Of a DNA stretch of 64,000 nt, positions 58,451 through 64,000 are shown piece after piece (within the stretch, counting starts at the first letter, position 1; every line of letters begins with the position of its first letter). Position numbers and translations under genes: made by a program. The notes under the pieces were generated by a model. The model worked only from the letters and a program-made list of their open reading frames with translations, searched no databases and was not told the DNA's origin. The stretch is from Chitinophagaceae bacterium (GTDB lineage: Bacteria > Bacteroidota > Bacteroidia > Chitinophagales > Chitinophagaceae). The DNA lies in NCBI GenBank assembly GCA_016706055.1, contig JADJKL010000006.1, positions 62,001 through 126,000 of the forward strand, given 5' to 3'.

Positions 58451-59161
58451 TTAAAGATGAAATAAATGATGGAAAAAAGATTTTGGTTTGCCGCCATTGC
58501 TATCTGGTTTGTCTTTTTTCAGAAAAGGTCTGAGTAGCTTCCATTTCTTAAAGCGAAGTAATCTTTCAAAACCTTTTACATTTTCTTTAAAATATTGTTT
58601 TGTTTCTGCCGGTTCGTAATGATCTTTTGGATCGTACAACATAGCCGTACACATACAATTTTTTCTATCCTTACTCATCAATATTTCATAATTCACACAA
58701 CTCTTGCAGCCAGCCCAGAAGGCTTCGTCTTGTGTCAACTCAGAATAAGTAACAGGTTCATATCCCAAGTCGCTGTTTATTTTCATCACAGCCAAGCCGG
58801 TTGTTAGGCCAAATATTTTTGAATCAGGGTATAATTTTCTCGACAGTTCAAAAATTCTTTTCTTGATAGACTTTGCTACGCCACTCTTTCTGAAAGCAGG
58901 AGCAACAATTAGTCCGCTGTTGGCAACATATTCGCCATGGCTCCATGTTTCGATATAGCAGAAGCCAACCCATTCATTCTGATCAGTAATGGCAATAACT
59001 GCTTTTCCTTCATCGATTTTTTGTTCAATATATTCAGGTGTTCTTTTGGCAATACCCGTTCCTCTTGCTGCGGCGGAAGAACTCATTTCATCGGTAATAG
59101 TAGTAGCGTAAACTTTATCAGCAGGTGCTGCTACCCTTATAACTATATTATTATTTTCCAA
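58451..59161 (-). CDS. GNAT protein heading the arginine operon
   Basis: About 236 aa, GNAT fold with ARGTGIAKRTPEYI near 30-43 and GLIVAPAFRKSGVAKSI near 82. A cysteine-rich segment (GCKSC, NCMCTAM) follows. Probably the N-acyl-glutamate synthase of the pathway. The start is uncertain: a TTG at 59161 (LENNNIVIR) fits the family better than the GTG inside the leader hairpin. Ends 21 bases before argG. Confidence 0.8.
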   Translation of the reverse strand: MENNNIVIRVAAPADKVYATTITDEMSSSAAARGTGIAKRTPEYIEQKIDEGKAVIAITDQNEWVGFCYIETWSHGEYVANSGLIVAPAFRKSGVAKSIKKRIFELSRKLYPDSKIFGLTTGLAVMKINSDLGYEPVTYSELTQDEAFWAGCKSCVNYEILMSKDRKNCMCTAMLYDPKDHYEPAETKQYFKENVKGFERLLRFKKWKLLRPFLKKDKPDSNGGKPKSFFHHLFHL

Positions 59162-59400
59162 TTTGAGTTTTATTAGTAAAAAATGGACCACCAGTCCAGA
59201 AAAATATTCTCGGAGATTGCTTCACTGACAGGGACCAAGGTGAGGGGTTCGTCCTGTCAGAATTCAGGACTACGTCGGGGACGGGAGAAAGTAAACAAAT
59301 CATAACCCACTGCATACACACCACTGGTAATGGGTGCATGAAATGCCATTTGCTTCGTATGTGTCAAAATGTTCGTCATGTATTAAAACATGTTGTAAAT
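59162..59400 (-). ncRNA. Structured leader of the arginine operon (candidate attenuator or riboswitch)
   Basis: About 240 bases on the minus strand. Two mutually exclusive pairings: TCCTG with CAGGA (hairpin) and GACAGG with CCTGTC. Then a TGGAC-TGGTG-GTCCA hairpin followed by a T run just before the first gene, terminator-like. Outer parts allow ACCCA/TGGGT and CAAAT/ATTTG pairings. Matches no riboswitch I know. A 62-codon frame across it is not arginine-rich. Confidence 0.45.
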
Positions 59401-59463
59401 TGAGAACAAATGTATAATATTAATTGATTTTTCTCGTAAAATTTTTGTTATAAAGTAATCTTT

Positions 59464-59910
59464 ATGGATGCTGAAAATTTGTCAAATACCGAACAACCGT
59501 TAGAAGAAACGCCCAAGGCAAAACGACAGTCGAAATTCAGAAGGTTCAAAAGAACCTTTTTAATAGTGCTTGCCCTTGGTTTAATTATAGCTGCTTACTA
59601 TAAATACTTTTTTGTTTTTGGTGATGGGGTGAAAAGCGGCCACTTGAATTATGCCGTTAAGAAAGGAAATATGTTTAAAACCTACGAGGGAAAATTGATC
59701 CAGGAAGGTTACAGAAGCAAAACCGCAGGAACAATTCAATCTTACGAGTTTGAATTCTCGATTAACAGTAAAAAGATTTATGAGATTCTTTCTGCTAACA
59801 GTGGCAAGCGGTTTGACCTTCATTATAAAGAATATCACGGAGCATTGCCTTGGCGAGGAAATACAAAATACATTGTAGACAGTATTATTGCGATGGATAA
59901 TAGCCAGTAG
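59464..59910 (+). CDS. Hypothetical membrane-anchored protein
   Basis: 148 aa: Lys/Arg-rich N-terminus, one membrane helix (TFLIVLALGLIIAAYYKYFF near 31-50) and a small beta-rich exterior domain. Common in this lineage, function unknown; databases often mislabel relatives as 6-phosphogluconate dehydrogenase (from memory). Confidence 0.8.
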   Translation: MDAENLSNTEQPLEETPKAKRQSKFRRFKRTFLIVLALGLIIAAYYKYFFVFGDGVKSGHLNYAVKKGNMFKTYEGKLIQEGYRSKTAGTIQSYEFEFSINSKKIYEILSANSGKRFDLHYKEYHGALPWRGNTKYIVDSIIAMDNSQ

Positions 59911-59915
59911 GTTTT

Positions 59916-60622
59916 TTACCCTGCATAAATCAGAAAAATAGCCGGACGTTTATGTATATCTGTTTTGTTTTTTGCCAATCAGCAACAGACATTGTTTTTA
60001 TCCATTCATTTTTCCCGGTAATATCAACCGCAATGCATAGTTGAGTTGATGTCTTGCAGGTTTTCAGCAACGATTCAATCATTTGATTGTTCCGGTATGG
60101 CGTTTCAATAAAAATCTGGGTACTTTTTTTTCTACTAGATTCTGCTTCAAGTTCTTTTATGGCAGCCGTTCTTTTTTGAATATCGATTGGTAAGTATCCT
60201 ACAAACTGAAATTGCTGACCGTTCATACCACTTGCCATCAATGCTAACAGAATTGAGTTAGGTCCAACCATTGGTTTTATGTCAGCACCCATTTCCTGCG
60301 CAATGGCAATCAATGCTTGTCCGGGGTCTGCAATGCCTGGGCAACCAGCTTCGCTTACAATACCGATGTTTTTTCCTTCCTTCAGCAACCGTTTAAAAGC
60401 TCCTTTCGTTTCGTTAGTGATTACATACCATTCATAATCGTCAATAACTATTTCTCCATCGGGTAAATAATTTTTCCAAAGCTGTTTAAAATACCGCCTT
60501 GTTGTTCTTTCATTTTCTACAAAAAAAACATGACAATCTTTTATTGCACTGGTAACATACGCAGGAATGGCATCAAAGTTATCTTCAGCTAAAACAGATG
60601 GTATGAGATAAACAGTTGCCAC
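59916..60622 (-). CDS. SAM-dependent methyltransferase, RsmI-like, frameshifted end
   Basis: Tetrapyrrole-methylase fold, 230 aa as read. VYLIPSVLAEDNF near the start, EAGCPGIADPG near 92-102 and GPNSILLALMASG near 117 are family marks. The end breaks at a T run 59968-59973 (one base short); corrected it reads TDIHKRPAIFLIYAG and stops at 59916. It is shorter than RsmI proper, so ribosomal RNA methylation is only likely. Confidence 0.86.
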
Positions 60623-60627
60623 AATAA

Positions 60628-61374
60628 TTATATAGGTTTTACTTTATGTACACTAAGCGTTGCTGCAATAATTGCATAGGCTGGGGCAAGTATTATCAAT
60701 AAATGCATTATATAAAATATAAGTCCGTTTCCGATAGAAAGACCTTTATGCCTACTTGTAAAAGCAATGCTCTCTGATTGACTCATATTTATTCTTGCAT
60801 AGCTATAATCATGCATGGAAAAGCCAAAATAGTAACACTCCATCAATAAGGCAATTATGGGAGTTATCCAGCCAACAACAGGAATAAGTGATAATAATAT
60901 TAGTGCAATAAGATAGATTGTTTGCCAACCACAATTGCGTAAAACTAGTTTTATACTCCGTAAGCAGTCTTTACGAATATCCTTCCAGTTAAATTGGTGT
61001 TCTTTTCCTTCAATGATAGCTTGGGTTTTTTCACTCAGGTAGGCAAATACAGGTGAGCCAATGATGAGAATAATATATTTAAAGAATGAAAAGTAAAACA
61101 AAACAAGAATTAACCTCAACATCATATTTGTCATCAGGAATAAAAAACTAAGCCATTCATTTCTTTCCTGCTGTAGCCAGCTTTCAATGCTTAATTGGCT
61201 GCTGACCCACGAAACCACCTGGTTAGAAGAGTGCCAGAAAATAAACATGCCTGCAATAAAAAGCAGTGTATAAATGATGCCTGGACCAATTATCCACTTG
61301 ATAATTTTATTTTGACGGATAAAGCGACGAGCCTCATCCCATGATTGAAATGCTATGACGATTTCTTTCAGCAA
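60628..61374 (-). CDS. EI24/CysZ-like membrane protein
   Basis: 248 aa from a TTG at 61374 (LLKEIVIAFQSWDEA); frames starting upstream overlap the next gene's promoter. Several membrane helices, no charged catalytic site. EI24/CysZ homologues are linked to sulfate uptake, but distant members are uncharacterised. A TATATTTA box lies 17 bases upstream. Confidence 0.75.
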   Translation of the reverse strand: MLKEIVIAFQSWDEARRFIRQNKIIKWIIGPGIIYTLLFIAGMFIFWHSSNQVVSWVSSQLSIESWLQQERNEWLSFLFLMTNMMLRLILVLFYFSFFKYIILIIGSPVFAYLSEKTQAIIEGKEHQFNWKDIRKDCLRSIKLVLRNCGWQTIYLIALILLSLIPVVGWITPIIALLMECYYFGFSMHDYSYARINMSQSESIAFTSRHKGLSIGNGLIFYIMHLLIILAPAYAIIAATLSVHKVKPI

Positions 61375-61448
61375 AACCTTAATTTGGGTGGTAAATATAG
61401 TTATTAAGGAACAAGAGACAAGATTCGAGTAACAAGAATAAAAGCCAA

Positions 61449-62054
61449 ATGGAGCAATTACCACTTGAATTTTATACCCGTAACGATGTGTTGCAGATTG
61501 CCCGGGAACTATTAGGGAAATTATTAGTAACAAATCTCGACAGAAAAACAACTTCGGGGAGAATCGTTGAAGTGGAAGCTTACAATGGAATAGTTGACAA
61601 AGCTTCCCATGCATTTGGGAACAGAAGAACGAATCGAACAGAAACAATGTATGCTGAAGGAGGTGTTGCTTATGTTTATCTATGCTACGGCATTCATCAT
61701 TTGTTTAATGTAGTAACAAATAAAAACAATAATCCTCATGCAATCCTTATTAGAGCATTAGAACCAGTCACAGGTATAGAAACAATGCTAAAAAGGACCG
61801 GGAAAAAGAAACTTGATTTTTCACTCACAAGAGGGCCGGGTAACCTATCAAAGGCATTAGGGCTCTCGACTTTACAAAATGGCTTCAAACTAACGGATAA
61901 AGCAATTTATATTGCTGATGATGGGATTGCTTTTACAAAAAGGGAAATAATGTCTTCTCCCAGAATCGGAGTTGAATATGCCGGTGAAGATGCGTTATTG
62001 CCATACAGATTTTATAAAAAAGAAAATCCTTATGTGAGCGGTAAACCAAAATAG
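61449..62054 (+). CDS. DNA-3-methyladenine glycosylase (AAG/MPG type)
   Basis: Removes alkylated purines from DNA. 201 aa. Signature RTNRTETMYAEGGVAYVYLCYG near 59-79, catalytic Glu in IVEVEAYNG near 42, and RGPGNLSKALGL near 130. Intact, divergent from the EI24-like gene. Confidence 0.95.
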   Translation: MEQLPLEFYTRNDVLQIARELLGKLLVTNLDRKTTSGRIVEVEAYNGIVDKASHAFGNRRTNRTETMYAEGGVAYVYLCYGIHHLFNVVTNKNNNPHAILIRALEPVTGIETMLKRTGKKKLDFSLTRGPGNLSKALGLSTLQNGFKLTDKAIYIADDGIAFTKREIMSSPRIGVEYAGEDALLPYRFYKKENPYVSGKPK

Positions 62055-62084
62055 GTTGTATTTTTCCAACCTAAAACTAACCAA

Positions 62085-63545
62085 TTGTCCAAACTACAGA
62101 TCAAGTTCATCTCTCTTTTTGCAGGCATTGTTATTTCACTATTGCTTTATTTTATCAATCCTTTTAATGTTGATGATACGGCTGCCAAAGTGCTGGCTAT
62201 TGCCGGACTAATGATTACATGGTGGGTTACAGATGCGATACCGATGCCAGTAGTGGCGTTGATACCTTTGGTACTAATTCCATTGTTGAATATTGCCAAA
62301 CTGGAAACTACGGCAGCACCTTATGCTAATCCGGTAATCTTTTTATTTATGGGTGGTTTGATGCTTGGTCTTGCTATTGAAAAATGGAACCTGCATAGAA
62401 GAATTGCTTTGAATATTGTACGGTTAACAGGAACCAGTGGCAACAGAATTATTCTTGGTTTTATTCTGGCAACTGGATTATTAAGTATGTGGTTGAGTAA
62501 TACAGCTACTACAGTTATGATGTTGCCGATTGCATTATCAGTTATTCATGTAATGAAGGAGAATAACAAGGGAGCTGGAAATATTGCCAACTTTTCTCTA
62601 ACACTAATGTTGGCGATTGCTTATGCTTCTAATATTGGCGGTATTGCAACAATAGTTGGTACGCCGCCCAATGTGGCTTATGTTGGTTATATCAATAAAA
62701 AGTATGGCTATGATATTTCCTTTTTGGACTGGATGCTGCTGTGTTTACCAATAGCAATTTTATTATTGGGAGCTATGTATTTTGTGATGGTAAAATGGTT
62801 GTTTCCAAACAGAATAAAATCGGATGAAGGAACCAAAGAGTTGATCAAAAGTGAAATCCGGCAACTGGGGGCATTATCAGTTCCTGAAAAAAGGGTGTTG
62901 TTGATTTTTATTGTAACAGCTTTTCTCTGGATGTTCAGAAGTATTATTAACGAATTACAGAGTACAGTTAAGTTGGATGATACAATTATTGCACTTATTT
63001 GTGGCATTACTTTATTTATTTGCCCATCAGGTTCTGCTGCAGCAAAAAATAAAGTTGAGAATAATGAATCATTGCTAGAATGGGGCGATACTAAAAGACT
63101 TGCTTGGGGAATTTTATTGCTTTTTGGAGGAGGAATAAGTCTTGCTAATGCAATGGAAAATGCCGGTTTGATGGAACAGTTGGGAGGATGGCTAGCACAA
63201 TTTTCTGGTAATGCGTTTGTATTGGTGTTAGTTATTACAATTGTATCGATGTTTATCAGCGAAGTAATGAGTAATATAGCTCAGGTAATTGTTTTTGCTC
63301 CGGTTGTTTCTTCATTGGCAGATGCTATTGGAATTAACCCACTGATGTTGGGAATACCAATGGCGTTGGCTGCAAGTGTAGCGGGTATGATGCCGATGGG
63401 AACACCGCCGAATGCAATAGTATTTGCAAGTGGACATATTAAGTTCAGGCAAATGGCTAAAGCCGGATTTGTAATGAATCTTGTCGCTGTGGTTTTAATT
63501 ACAGTCTTCTGTTGGTTTTTTATTCCGTTATTGATGAAAGTATAG
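62085..63545 (+). CDS. SLC13/DASS-family anion:sodium symporter
   Basis: 486 aa, about twelve helices, typical WVTDAIPMPVVALIPLVLIPLLN-style motif (seen as VTDAIPMPVVALIPL near 48). Takes up dicarboxylates, citrate or sulfate; substrate not decided. Start is a TTG at 62085; the upstream GGTTG-TATTTTTC-CAACC inverted repeat may form part of its promoter. Confidence 0.93.
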   Translation: MSKLQIKFISLFAGIVISLLLYFINPFNVDDTAAKVLAIAGLMITWWVTDAIPMPVVALIPLVLIPLLNIAKLETTAAPYANPVIFLFMGGLMLGLAIEKWNLHRRIALNIVRLTGTSGNRIILGFILATGLLSMWLSNTATTVMMLPIALSVIHVMKENNKGAGNIANFSLTLMLAIAYASNIGGIATIVGTPPNVAYVGYINKKYGYDISFLDWMLLCLPIAILLLGAMYFVMVKWLFPNRIKSDEGTKELIKSEIRQLGALSVPEKRVLLIFIVTAFLWMFRSIINELQSTVKLDDTIIALICGITLFICPSGSAAAKNKVENNESLLEWGDTKRLAWGILLLFGGGISLANAMENAGLMEQLGGWLAQFSGNAFVLVLVITIVSMFISEVMSNIAQVIVFAPVVSSLADAIGINPLMLGIPMALAASVAGMMPMGTPPNAIVFASGHIKFRQMAKAGFVMNLVAVVLITVFCWFFIPLLMKV

Positions 63546-63569
63546 CGATAAATAATTCTGTAAAAGAAA

Positions 63570-63600
63570 AAGCAACATCTTTAAGGATGTTGCTTTTTTT
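63570..63600. terminator. Bidirectional terminator, SLC13 / PorP-like
   Basis: Stem GCAACATC with GATGTTGC, loop TTTAAG, flanked by A run before and T run after, between convergent genes. Confidence 0.9.
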
Positions 63601-63620
63601 TTTATTTTGAAAAAATGATA

Positions 63621-64000
63621 TTAGAAACGAGGGCAGTTTAATTTTCTTAAACTTTTGTCAACAGGCTTCTTAATATAGATAAGAGAGATTTCCATTCCTC
63701 CTCTTGAATTGCTAGCTGGTTTCAAGCTTGATGTATTCGCATCGTATGTAGCACCAATCTGCAATCCTGAGAATTCAATTCCGATATATGGGATTGCAGC
63801 ATCATTAAATCTGTACCATGCTCCCAGATAAACATTAACAGGATTGTCTTCATCTCTGTTTACGCTATACGAAAAAGCACCGCCTACAATTGTATTGTGA
63901 GCTTTTGCCTGCATGCTATGATTGGCAGATACATGTAAAGAATTATAACTGCCTATTGGAATTTTTCCACCTGCTTGCAATGTTGTTCTTGGTGATAGTA
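63621..64000 (-). CDS. PorP/SprF-family type IX secretion protein, 5' end outside window
   Basis: C-terminal 126 residues of a membrane barrel protein; the frame is open to the right edge. Typical SprF ending: VYLGAWYRFNDAAIPYIGIEF and IGATYDANTSSLKP, finishing PRF. SprF partners are adhesin-type proteins outside this window. Confidence 0.88.
   Translation of the reverse strand, partial: LSPRTTLQAGGKIPIGSYNSLHVSANHSMQAKAHNTIVGGAFSYSVNRDEDNPVNVYLGAWYRFNDAAIPYIGIEFSGLQIGATYDANTSSLKPASNSRGGMEISLIYIKKPVDKSLRKLNCPRF

Noticed and set aside
59151..59339. 62-codon frame across the arginine leader as a leader peptide
   Set aside because: Few Arg codons and no ribosome-stalling pattern; better explained as structured RNA.
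1..64000. CRISPR array, transposase or phage module
   Set aside because: No spaced direct-repeat array, no transposase or integrase motif seen.

Overview
The window comes from a Bacteroidota chromosome, most likely in the Chitinophagales/Chitinophagaceae range (family level is a judgement, not a computed placement). The signs are low G+C, type IX secretion genes (gldJ, porV, a PorP/SprF-like protein, a protein with a C-terminal sorting domain), a bacillithiol synthase (bshA), the carbamoyl-transferase variant of the arginine pathway, and promoters with the Bacteroidota -7 box TAnnTTTG. I see no insertion sequence, integrase, CRISPR array or rRNA operon. One tRNA gene (Ser-GGA) is present.

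Layout: 1-4.6 kb, end of an alanine racemase, lspA and a secreted T9SS-type protein. 4.7-10.6 kb, fumarase, then exported hydrolases (alkaline-phosphatase-superfamily enzyme, GH29, NlpC/P60, GH88). 10.6-17.4 kb, housekeeping genes (enoyl-CoA hydratase, B12-binding subunit, aldo/keto reductase, gltX, deacetylase, tatD, tRNA-Ser). 17.4-29.1 kb, a LytTR two-component system beside a TPM protein and a compact run of about eleven mostly exported proteins of unknown function. 29.2-39.9 kb, a sulfide/persulfide/thiosulfate island: two thioredoxins, sulfide:quinone oxidoreductase, persulfide dioxygenase-rhodanese, two rhodaneses, a split YeeE/YedE transporter, TauE/SafE exporter, Dps and a Crp/Fnr regulator. 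39.9-48 kb, murF, gldJ, porV, ispF, dut, a DUF4292-type lipoprotein and an EnvC-like protein. 48-51 kb, bshA, an M28 peptidase and a GNAT protein. 51-59.4 kb, the arginine operon (GNAT, argG, argC, argD, argF', argB, argE-like, argH) behind a structured leader. 59.4-64 kb, small housekeeping genes, a SLC13 transporter and the end of a PorP/SprF-like gene.

The strongest discovery is in the sulfur island. Six intergenic sites match the dyad GTGAY-N4-RTCAC. Each lies exactly 22 bp upstream of a -7-like box and 44-50 bp upstream of a start codon. They precede the DUF983/thioredoxin operon, SQR, the other thioredoxin, dps, the persulfide dioxygenase operon and tauE. The local Crp/Fnr protein has the S-R-E-x3-R recognition helix that reads GTGA in E. 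coli CRP, plus two cysteines in its sensor domain. This looks like a self-contained, operator-defined sulfur-stress regulon.

Many genes are split by single-base changes, nearly all in A/T homopolymers and often in genes that should be functional. This suggests long-read consensus error more than decay, and corrected coordinates are given. Two lesions do not fit that pattern: an in-frame loss of about 80-90 residues in argG and a multi-base lesion at the argH signature loop.
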